Shown piece by piece: positions 10,234-18,346 of a stretch of DNA of 21,835 bases. The notes beneath the pieces were generated by a model that ran no database searches, had not been told where the DNA came from, and was given only the letters and a program-made list of their open reading frames with translations. Every line of letters begins with the position of its first letter. Within the stretch, counting starts at the first letter, position 1. The DNA comes from Rhizophagus sp. LPA8_4_AMF (taxonomy: Eukaryota > Glomeromycota > Glomeromycetes > Glomerales > Glomeraceae), in NCBI GenBank assembly GCA_021464525.1, contig JADRCO010001166.1, positions 1-21,835 of the forward strand. Direction: 5' to 3'. The position numbers were made by a program, and so were the translations under genes.

Positions 10234-10409
10234 CTCATTTTCAAGAAAAAATTCACATTCTGGAAAGGACAATCATTTTATTTTAATTGTCAATAAGTTT
10301 CATACATGATTAATTCTTTTATGGGCTTATTGATAATTTTTGTGATCAATAGATCGTTGACGAATGCGGGTTTATTATAATAACCCTTTGTGAAAATCTC
10401 TGACTAGTT

Positions 10410-10636
10410 ATTCAGATTCGGTTCGATCGAAGTGCCGAATAAATGATTTGTCCGCTATCACGTGATTTGAATATTAATTTTACAGCGATTTCATAGGGAC
10501 TACACCACTGCTCGGACTAGTGCTCCGAATTTAACTCTGAACTTTACCGAATTTTTCCGAATGTACCGACTTATTGCTGTAAAAAAAATCACGTGATACC
10601 GGATAAATTAAATTATCCGATTCGCTAATTTGAATA
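10410..10636. mobile_element. Inverted-repeat element with TCACGTGA in both arms
   Basis: The left arm (about 10447-10468, TTTGTCCGCTATCACGTGAT...) and the complement of the right arm (10586-10607, TTTATCCGGTATCACGTGAT...) match with about two differences over 22 bp. A second inner pair, TTTTACAGCGAT (10478-10489) against the complement of ATTGCTGTAAAA (10573-10584), matches at 11 of 12. The outer ends ATTCAGATTCGG and, in complement, ATTCAAATTAGC are weaker, and I see no target duplication. CCGAAT recurs in the centre. It is probably an old MITE of about 227 bp. Confidence 0.6.
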
Positions 10637-10640
10637 TTTT

Positions 10641-11438
10641 TTTCCGTCTTTGGCAACTCTCCTAAGAATTAAGTCTCATTATTATTTCTTCCTCGAAAAA
10701 TTTGGAATTCAATATCAATAAAAGTTTTGTAGTTGCAGATTATACTTACAGTATATACTTTACAGCATTTAGTCCTACATGTTTTAAATACATATAATTA
10801 AGAGAATCGGTCCAATAAAACAAGGAATAATTAGTGTCATTTTCGACGAAAGGCAAGTGATACGGTATATGTTGTGTCGATTGCGAATATAAGTTATTTA
10901 GTTGTTAATATTACATTAAAAGTATATAATGAGACATTTGAACACAACGTACATTTTAAATCGTTTATAAATTTGGTGTATTCTGTAAAACTGGTAAATC
11001 AAATCATTCCGATATTGCCTTAAGAATATTCTAGTCCATGAAGTCGTATAATTTGTTCATTTGTCATCATCCAGTATAATTATAAATACTGTAAATTTTA
11101 ATAGGTGCTTTAGCTAAAAAAAGGTTGTCCTTTTATTCATAATAAACTTGCTAATTGTAGCTCATACAATTCATATAATCTTAATATGTGATAAATGACG
11201 CGCGAATAAATTATACACAAAAAAACTTAACGCATTAAAATTTTTGTTATCTAACATTAGGCTTATTAATACATAAGTATATTATATATATATCATATAA
11301 AGAAAATGAAATAAATCTTAAAATTTGGTTTGGTCATCAAAAAAAGATTAAAGAAGACAAAATTAATAAATTATAATATTAGATATTTAGGAATAAAAAA
11401 AAATCATTTTTCTTAGAGCTTTTTAACTCTGTAATACA
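10641..11438. other. Gene-free stretch, 3' flank of the minus-strand gene
   Basis: No other gene is supported. This is the downstream side of the gene ending at 11439. I could not pick a convincing polyadenylation signal close to its stop. Confidence 0.4.
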
Positions 11439-11777
11439 TTAATTTTTATTGGATGTGCGATTTTTAGTTGTAAAGATTACTAATTTTTGTAAATTTTCTA
11501 AAGTAAAACTTGATAAATCATACTCTAATTCACAAGGTACATCATTCAATGTAAATTTTGCATTGAACGTTGAAAATTTTCCTATTTTTTTCTTTTGGCA
11601 ATTTTTAAAATCATCAATAATATCTTCAATTCTGCTCATTTTACTTGAAAGCAACTTAATACTATCATCTGTTTCTTTACAGTCGAGACAAAATTTCGAA
11701 GTTTTCCTTTTATTATTAATATTACATAGATTAAACTTTTGAGTGTATTTACTTAATTCACAATAATTTGATGACAT
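11439..11777 (-). CDS. Small coiled-coil CxxC protein, 112 aa, paralog of the gene at 16008-16361
   Basis: I do not recognise the family, and no function is assigned. The case for a real gene comes from its paralog: from the CxxC onward about three quarters of residues are identical, and nucleotide differences in the C-terminal part are almost all synonymous. Visible parts are a variable N-terminus (1-27); Cys30-x-x-Cys33; a coiled-coil segment with hydrophobics in heptad a/d positions (Ile40, Leu43, Met47, Ile50, Ile54, Phe57) within IKLLSSKMSRIEDIIDDFKN; a Lys-rich linker (60-67); and a highly conserved module 71-104 (FNAKFTLNDVPCELEYDLSS, then a likely helix ending in LVIFTT). No signal peptide or membrane segment, so probably cytosolic or nuclear. 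The start is supported by the shared MSS N-terminus and by the same TTCAA before the ATG in both genes. Single exon; oriented divergently from its paralog. Confidence 0.8.
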   Translation of the reverse strand: MSSNYCELSKYTQKFNLCNINNKRKTSKFCLDCKETDDSIKLLSSKMSRIEDIIDDFKNCQKKKIGKFSTFNAKFTLNDVPCELEYDLSSFTLENLQKLVIFTTKNRTSNKN

Positions 11778-11858
11778 TTGAAAGAGAAATAAATGTATTA
11801 CTTAAGTAGAATTTTTGGTGACATGTAAAAAATAAATAATGAACGTAAGATTCCCACA

Positions 11859-11864
11859 TTTATA
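11859..11864 (-). promoter_or_regulatory. Possible TATA element of the 11439-11777 gene
   Basis: On the minus strand, TATAAA lies about 82 bp upstream of the ATG in the context AAATATAAATG. The plus-strand paralog has a similar TATA at a comparable distance. In such AT-rich DNA chance matches are frequent. Confidence 0.3.
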
Positions 11865-11904
11865 TTTCGCAATTCCTTCTCTATATAAAAATTTTATCCG
11901 TTAT

Positions 11905-12066
11905 TTCTGTAAAAACTCCGTAAAAATGAACCTATCACGGATCCATTCACGGAAAATGAAAATAATTCGATAAATTCCGTGATATAAGTTCATTAATTCC
12001 GGAAATATGAGCCTTTTACGGAAAAAAGATGAAATATAAAAACGGATCGACTTTTTTTACAGGGCT
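11905..12066. mobile_element. Degenerate inverted-repeat element upstream of the minus-strand gene
   Basis: The left side reads TTCTGTAAAAACTCCGTAAA (from about 11906) and the right side in complement reads CCCTGTAAAAAAAGTCGATC, sharing CTGTAAAAA and CCGT words. The interior repeats CACGGA/TTCCGT on both strands (for example TCACGG at 11935 and CCGTGA at 11978). Ends and target duplication are unclear. It lies about 130 bp upstream of the ATG at 11777, just beyond the putative TATA. Confidence 0.4.
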
Positions 12067-12539
12067 TGTCTGATGACAAATCATATTCTTTGGCAACTAT
12101 AAGGTTAATCAATCTATATTGATCGTTATTTTAAACATTTTTCCCGATAACAAGACCAAAAGTTGAGAGTAGATTTTCAATCTTCATGAACAAAAAAAAA
12201 TAACCTATCCTTTCTAATTATTATTGTAAATTATTAATAAGTATTACGTTGAAAGGTATATATGGTACAATATTTGGGGCAGGTTACGCGTAAGGAAAGG
12301 TTTATTTCTACTCGTGATCAATGATCACCTCGCGGTTGAATCTAATCTTTAACAATTATAATAAAATCGGCATTTAGTTTGATCATATGATTGCTTATCG
12401 TTTGTACATTCGTTCTTATAAATGAATGATTTTTAAATATTGGTACTAAAAAAAAATAAATATTTATTTTTGTACTGAATAACAAATTGAAAAATCATGC
12501 TCTCATTCATACTTAGACGAATCAATTGTAGTGCTCCGC
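12067..12539. other. Gene-free AT-rich stretch
   Basis: Nothing supported. Short ordinary inverted repeats only, such as TGATCAATGATCA near 12315. Confidence 0.4.
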
Positions 12540-12735
12540 AATATTGACCCAACTCGAGTCTCTAATCGAGTTGGGTCACATAATTTAATGGTCCGTAACC
12601 CGTATAAATTCGACTCGACCCGTCGATTCGGTCACCTGGCGACCCAAATATTTTTAATTAAAAAATTAACTTCTTGACGAGTCGACCCGGGTTATTCGAG
12701 TCAAACCATGATCAAGTTTATCTTGGGTCATGGCT
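12540..12735. repeat. GACCC-rich inverted-repeat patch with a perfect 12-bp hairpin
   Basis: GACCCAACTCGA (12546-12557) and TCGAGTTGGGTC (12566-12577) are exact reverse complements around an 8-nt loop. The patch goes on with repeated CGACTCGACCCG-type words on both strands and ends in CTTGGGTCATGG (about 12723), inverted relative to the starting TTGACCCAA. It is much richer in G+C than its flanks. It is most likely a decayed non-autonomous transposon; no target duplication was seen. Confidence 0.55.
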
Positions 12736-13430
12736 TTCGAGTTCGAACATACCTCAAAACCAGACTTATCTATAATTAATTAAAAAAAGGCAGATACCAG
12801 TAAGTCAATGACATTAATCCATAACAGAGGAGCTTGCCAAGTGTTTTTAGGATTCGGAATCAAAATTCCAAAATAAAAATCAATTTCTATCCTTTGGAGC
12901 TTTGAGGCTACGAAACTAGAAAATAAAATCTAATTTTGACTTAGATGTACGGATATCCATAAGGTTGCAAATAATGATGCAAATTTACTGGTGGAATATA
13001 ATGTGTCATATTCTAATAAACATATAAATATGAACCTTTATTAAGAGTAAATTTTGCATTAATAAAATCTAATTAAAATTGTAATTGTATATAAATTTTG
13101 TTTATCCTGTATCACTGTCTCCACAAACACGCCGGGCCATCACGTCGAAAGAAAGAAAAGGTAATGAACTATAATTTTTTTATTCTTTTAATATCACCAC
13201 TGTTTCCTTTTTTGAATAATCTCAAATCGTGTTATTTCCTTTTTGAACCTCTGATAAATATTTGTTCTTTGCAACGAATGATAATCATTCATTCTTTATT
13301 TTTTTTTAAAAAAAATTTTTTATATAGAACTATAGTTTCCATTTCAGCAAATCTTTTTTCTTCTGTTTCGTTATTTTAAAGTTTTTTATATCATAAAAAT
13401 TTGACAAATTAACAATTTCAGCTGATTTCG
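12736..13430. other. Gene-free stretch with one basic GC-richer patch
   Basis: No gene is supported. The open frame starting at 13098 has a plausible first part (HKHAGPSRRKKEK, about 13122-13160) followed directly by a GTAATG donor-like sequence, then low-complexity Phe/Leu codons. This could be an exon remnant but lacks a partner. Confidence 0.3.
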
Positions 13431-13474
13431 CAAAAGTGCCGATCATCCGCTGATCATCTCCTAAATTTATCTTA

Positions 13475-13800
13475 CGGCGTAATCTGTCACACATTACAGA
13501 CATGACCCCTTTTTTGTGGCCAGGTTCGTGGCGCGGAAATTTTCAAAAAAAGGCTTTGGCATAAAAGCTTTTAAACTTACAATGTAGTTGTAATTTCATC
13601 CGCTCTGCAAGTTTACTGAAGAAGGTTATGAATGTCAATTTTGACTTTATATATAAATTGATTTTACCGTCTTTGCCGATTATTTCCAAAAATAGATTTT
13701 CCTTTATAATTTGTTGCGCCACAATCAGTTGGCTGCGCCATAAACCTGGCACAAAAATTGAATGCTGCGGGCGGCGGGCCTACAGTTGCGTACGGCAACA
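13475..13800. mobile_element. Inverted-repeat element, about 300 bp, with GCCAGGTT...GGCGC arms
   Basis: The left arm TTTTGTGGCCAGGTTCGTGG (13512-13531) continuing GCGCGG matches the complement of the right arm (about 13733-13759: TTTTTGTGCCAGGTTTATGG then CGCAG), with a few differences and a one-base indel. Both flanks are GC-rich (TTACGGCGTAA near 13472; GCGGGCGGCGGGCC near 13768). The minus-strand frame 13543-13752 and plus-strand frame 13628-13813 are read-throughs of this element. Outer ends and target duplication are not resolved. Confidence 0.5.
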
Positions 13801-15180
13801 AAAAAAAATGTAGATTACATATTCACATGATGTAATTTTAATTTTAATAATCAAAAAGGTTTGTCTTACTTTTAATTATCTAGTGTTTTAAAAATCATAT
13901 TAAAATTTGATATGAAATTTGTTTTCCAGCCTAAGAATCACAGTTATTGGATAGGGGATATCGGATTAAATAAATAATAAATAAAATAAAATATAGCAAA
14001 TATCCAGACTGGATTACACTCTCTGATTCGTTGACATAGCAGTGAACTAAATGATCAATATTTAGCATGAGGCAAACCGGAATTACTTTTTAAATGTATG
14101 GCTTTTGTTTTAGGTAATCTCATTTACCGCTTGATTTATTGATGAAAAATACTTTATATTAAAAATTTTTTATTGGGTCTAACAAAACTTTTGTTACCAA
14201 AACATTATCAAATATCTAGTAAACAAATCGCCTATTTCGACAATTTATAAATCACTTTACTTGTTTTACTTTTGAAGTAATTGATTAAATATTTACTTTA
14301 TTTTTATTAACTTGAAACTGTAAATAAAGAAACCATGTGATCACTATTGATTTTCCAAATTAATTTAAAATAAGTATCATGACGCTTTTATTGCATTTAT
14401 TTAATAGAATCAGGGTCGGGCTTCCAGGATAAAGAATAAGTGTGCAAAGACGAGAAAATATTAGCACGGATGAGTTTTTTTAGCATGACGACACATCGTA
14501 TAGTTACACAAAGCTTCCACGTGATTAAGAACGATAGAGATTTTTTATCATGCAATAAAATATTCCGGACTTAATAGGAATCAATAATCTGCTTCGAATT
14601 TGCATTTACATTCGGATTTAAATCCGACGGATTAAACCCGAAGGTCGAGTAATTCTCACTTTCGCTATTTTTGGAATTAATCTAAAAATTTTATTTACTA
14701 GCCTTGTTACAACATTCTTTTCAAAAAGATTAAAAGTGCCGCTAAAGTATCGTGAGAGTAACCCTGTAATAAGAATTTTCGGTTTTAAGTTCGTGTTTAT
14801 ATGTAGTATAAATATTACTTGAAATTAAGCATTATCTGAATTTTACATTGTTTTAGTTTTTTTGTAATTCTGATTTATTTTAAATAGCTTTTAAGAGTGT
14901 GAACGTTAACGTTAGATATTTAATCAACCGATTAAATTTTCCCAAGACGGATTACACCGAATAGAGGATTTCTATACTTTATATTAGGCAAGTAAATAAA
15001 CTATTATTAATTTCACCCGGCCGTCCGGGTAAAAAAGATTTATTTAAAAAAAAGAAAAAGAACATCTAATCAAATGGTTGAGTAAATAAATTTTATAAAA
15101 AATATGCTACAAATTAATTTTAAAAGTTGTTTTAAGTCTCGAACAAAAGAGCATTACCATCCTAATTATTATTGTGTAAC
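13801..15180. other. Gene-free stretch with a few short palindromes
   Basis: No gene is supported. A 16-bp perfect palindrome TCGGATTTAAATCCGA lies at 14612-14627 and a 12-bp one (AACGTTAACGTT) near 14902-14913. A GC-rich ACCCGG/CCGGGT pair sits around 15017-15031. CCACGTGATT near 14518 is a near-match to the TCACGTGA octamer. Confidence 0.45.
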
Positions 15181-15185
15181 ATAGT

Positions 15186-15728
15186 GTTCCAAATCCGTCA
15201 ACCGTTTTGGAAATTCGGATATCCGTCATCCTTAGATAGATTGGATGAGCATTCTATCAATCGGTCATCCGTCAGTATCGGGAACCCTTATAAATAAAAA
15301 TTTTTTAGTTGTATACGTTTTATAGGATTTTCCCTTTTTTTATTAGATACAGCCATTTGAGACTACTTCTTGGGTAAATGGAAATGTTTTCAGGAACGTT
15401 ATTATTAACGTTCTTTCTTTTTTTAGGGACAACTGCTACTGGAACGCAGGAATGGTTACTTGAAGTAAATGGAAGAATAAGTCCTGGGTTCTTTAAAAGA
15501 ACATTATTAATGTTCTTTTTTCCTTCTAGGATAACCACATTGAAACTTCTTGTGGTAAATAGAAATTGGAAGGGGAGAGTCCGGTTCACATTTATCAAGA
15601 ATTCTACATGAGTACGGATCACCTGACAGCGGGATGAATCGGATTAATCTGTTAGGAATTCGGGTTTTCCTTGACGGAAATGAATCACATTTCGGACCAC
15701 GGATGACGGATGATCCGCGGATTGGAAC
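15186..15728. mobile_element. Composite inverted-repeat element, about 543 bp, with internal tandem units and palindromes
   Basis: The left end GTTCCAAATCCG and the complement of the right end GTTCCAATCCGCGG pair with a one-base indel. Further in, both sides carry GTCATCC / GGATGACGG words. The interior has three related tandem units beginning about 15363, 15459 and 15543 (ACTTCTTGGGTAAATGG, ACTTGAAGTAAATGG, ACTTCTTGTGGTAAATAG), spaced 84-96 bp. The first two units each carry a perfect palindrome: GAACGTTA/TAACGTTC (15394-15413) and AAAAGAACATTA/TAATGTTCTTTT (15495-15519). Flanks GTAACATAG and GTAAATAG are similar but not a clean duplication. The open frames at 15320-15815 on both strands are read-throughs of this repeat. 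Confidence 0.5.
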
Positions 15729-15897
15729 GTAAATAGCGAGAACCAATAATACTATTTTATTTGAATAAAAAAAGTATAACCGGACTTCAAATTTAAACGA
15801 GAATTGTACTTGCAAGTGTGACCCATGATATTATTTTGCAATTGCCAAATCTGGTAAGGCACCGCAACGTATGGGCGTAAGAGTGCGACATAGCAAC

Positions 15898-15905
15898 TAT
15901 AAAAA
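15898..15905 (+). promoter_or_regulatory. Possible TATA box of the 16008-16361 gene
   Basis: TATAAAAA in the context CTATAAAAAGAG, about 103 bp before the ATG. It is a better match than most AT-rich sequence here, but unproven. Confidence 0.35.
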
Positions 15906-16007
15906 GAGATGTAAAATGCTTTATTTTCCTCATCAACGCGTAAATAAAAAAAGAAAAAAAGAAAAAAAAAAGTAACTCTCAAACTTTATTTTAAGACTTT
16001 CGTTCAA

Positions 16008-16361
16008 ATGTCATCAAAAAATTATGGATCAAGAACATGTGGCACGCCATACGTTCAAAAGATTAAGTTAAATAATAATAAGAGGACTAGGAGGAAGCCT
16101 TCAAAACTATGTCAGGATTGTGGGGAAACAAACGATTATATTAAGTTACTTTCTAGTAAAGTAAGCAGAATCGAAGAAATTGTTGATAATTTTAAGAATC
16201 TTCCAAAAAATAAAACCGAAAATAAACTTTCCGTATTCAATGCGAAATTCACTTTAAATAATGTTCCTTGTGAATTGGAATATGATTTATCAAATTTCAC
16301 GTTAGAAAACCTACAAAAACTGGTAATTTTTACAACTCCAAATTGCAAACCAAAAAACTAA
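16008..16361 (+). CDS. Small coiled-coil CxxC protein, 117 aa, paralog of the gene at 11439-11777
   Basis: Function and family are unknown to me. Layout follows its paralog: a variable N-terminus with a basic run (Lys25-Arg26-Thr27-Arg28-Arg29-Lys30, a possible nuclear localisation signal); Cys35-x-x-Cys38; a heptad segment with Ile45, Leu48, Val52, Ile55, Val59 and Phe62; a Lys/Asn-rich linker (63-74); and the conserved C-terminal module 77-110, in which Cys88 of VPCELEYD is also kept. No signal peptide or membrane segment. Over 34 C-terminal codons against the paralog, 13 codons differ silently and 2 change the residue; the CxxC/coiled-coil part is looser. The start is the first ATG and aligns with the paralog's MSS. 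An AATAAA lies about 277 nt after the stop (16638-16643). The antisense frame at 16136-16348 is a shadow. Confidence 0.82.
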   Translation: MSSKNYGSRTCGTPYVQKIKLNNNKRTRRKPSKLCQDCGETNDYIKLLSSKVSRIEEIVDNFKNLPKNKTENKLSVFNAKFTLNNVPCELEYDLSNFTLENLQKLVIFTTPNCKPKN

Positions 16362-17590
16362 TCGTTTAATTTAATTTATTATGTTGCCATATGCATTTCT
16401 TAATTCTTTATTTAACGGAATTGTAAGCATTCATATTTTGTCAGAAACTAAAATTATGTTACAAATTAATAGTATTTTGTATCAAGTATTGATAATTAGT
16501 ATAGCCGTATTATTTACCTTTGTTATTTCCTAGTTTTTTACATAATATATTTAATAGTGTTTGTTTAATTAGTCTATTAAGTTTAAACAGACTTAAAACT
16601 ATATTTTATTACAATATAAATTTGTCACTGAATAATTAATAAATTAGTTCCGTTAAACATTATGCATAATTTATCACAACCTTATATCAAACTTTGATAA
16701 ACGATGCGCTTCACTTAAAAGATTACAAACACAAAGTAAAGAAACTTTTTAATAATGTCTAACAAATATTGGGCGATTCACAAATTCATTTGAATTATTC
16801 GGATTGGATTGTGTTTGATTAGATTTTACCCTTTCTGTGACCCCTATCAGTGTTTTGATTGAATTCATTGTTATTTTATTAAAAAGATGAATTTCTTGTT
16901 TATTCGTTCATGTAAATTTAAACGCTACCTGTAAATTAGGAAATTTACATAATGATTTCATGTTTAACCAATCAAATGTTGGTGCGTTTCTTATTCGTGT
17001 TTATTTTCATCGCCTATTTCGTCAAACGTGATCCATAATAAGAGATCATTGTTTGGCATACACAAAATATACGGTTACAAAATGAAAGATTTGAATTGCT
17101 AGTTCATCCCGTTTAGTAATACGCGGGAATCATAATTATAATCGCAGAAGGATTATCTTTACAGGAGTAGAATGATAAAATTAAAATTTTGACATTATTC
17201 ACTAATTGGAGTACGATTGATCGAAATTCAGAATTTAATTGAATTTATAATTCAAATATTAGTCACTTAGATATATGCCATATCCAACCTGCATTTAAAT
17301 TCTAGGTTGTAATAGATTTGTCACACAATGCATAATATAAATGATTATTTATATCTAGTAATGTACTATGTGAAAATCTGGGAATATGCTTAAATAATTT
17401 GGCATAAATATTATGTCATGTATGACACATTTTATGCCGTGTATAAAATTGTGTATTTGTTAGCTAGCTGTCGTTCTCTTTAATTTGACAAAACTTTCTC
17501 ATTAGCCCATCTAAAAAGTTGCTTTTAACTTTTCAATACATATAAATTATAACATAACACATAACCTGTTGCCATACAATTAATAATTAT
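16362..17590. other. Gene-free AT-rich stretch, 3' flank of the plus-strand gene
   Basis: No supported feature beyond the possible polyadenylation signal at 16638-16643. The open frames are short and made of AT-rich codons. Confidence 0.4.
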
Positions 17591-17606
17591 ACTTTTATCA
17601 ACTCAG

Positions 17607-17738
17607 AAGAGCATTGTTTCTGGTTCAAAACGATTGGAATGGTTGGAAAAATTTGTAAAACACTACGAAAAATGTACACAGGACGATCTTTACATTCATA
17701 ACTTCAGAAAAATAATAAAATTATGCACTTATGCATGA
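17607..17738 (+). other. Possible terminal exon or gene remnant, 43 codons
   Basis: After a branch-like TTAATAATTA and an acceptor-like TTTTATCAACTCAG (ending 17606), a frame runs to TGA at 17736-17738. The peptide contains SKRLEWLEKFVKHYEKCTQD and continues DLYIHNFRKIIKLC. Its mix of charged, aromatic and Cys residues is unlike the K/N/I/F-dominated random frames around it. No start codon lies in frame upstream before the stop at 17562-17564, so if real it is a 3' exon or a decayed gene. I see no upstream exon and do not recognise the sequence. Confidence 0.3.
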
Positions 17739-18251
17739 TTTTATTTTAGTTGAATAAAAAAAAAATAATATATATTGTTATCGGATAATTTAGAATTTAA
17801 ATGTTGAAATATGTTTAACCAAAATTGTTTTTACTGAGAATAAAAATTAAGTAATGAACAATGATTGACAAAAGAATTGAATTGTTGTATCTGTTAGGAA
17901 ATTTATAGTTGGTAGTTGGTAAAGTTTCGCGATTTAATAATTTAGATTTTGTGTTATTCATATAATAAAAAAAGTTGACCGTTTTAATTTCTATGTTTTT
18001 CGTAAATATAGCATATTCACGGAATGTATAAGGCTTTCCTGGATTTCGCTGAATTTTACGGAATATAAATCATTGGTAAATACAGGTAGTACAGCATATG
18101 CTGCATAAGCAAGACATAACCCACTGGATGCAAATACTTTTGTTCTAATTATAGAATGAATCATTAAGTACCAAAATAGAGAATAGGGTCTAACAAGAAC
18201 GAACCTACTAAATTATCAAATGTTATTTTTAACAATATTGGTAAGAACATT

Positions 18252-18346
18252 TTCGTCTAATTCATAGTAAGTTGTAAACTAATAATAATAATAATGAATA
18301 CGTCTTTGTTTGTAAAATGAATTACAACTTTATAACGTAAGACGAA
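18252..18346. repeat. Small interrupted inverted repeat, about 95 bp
   Basis: TTCGTCT (18252-18258) pairs with AGACGAA (18340-18346), and AGTTGTAA (about 18267-18276) pairs with TTACAACT (18322-18329), with similar spacing on both sides and an (AAT)n run in the middle. It is probably a small decayed MITE. No duplication of the flanks was seen. Confidence 0.4.

Noticed and set aside
11449..11742. Plus-strand open frame of 97 codons
   Set aside because: It is antisense to the minus-strand paralog gene, whose protein is conserved in the second copy; the equivalent antisense frame at 16136-16348 is only a shadow created by the sense conservation.
12710..12750. GAGTTCGAAC as a possible tRNA T-loop (B box)
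   Set aside because: No matching A box, acceptor stem or anticodon arm could be drawn upstream. Other GGTTC-type matches (about 13521, 17620) also failed.
15545..15580. Resemblance of GGAAGGGGAGAGTCCGG and following GGTTCAC to a group II intron domain V
   Set aside because: The paired strand, the conserved catalytic triad region and a domain VI branch point could not be placed; the likeness covers only a few bases.
15320..15815. Overlapping open frames on both strands (15320-15622, 15378-15611, 15507-15815)
   Set aside because: They run through the composite inverted-repeat element and its tandem units. Opposite-strand frames of similar length over the same bases fit repeat composition better than genes.
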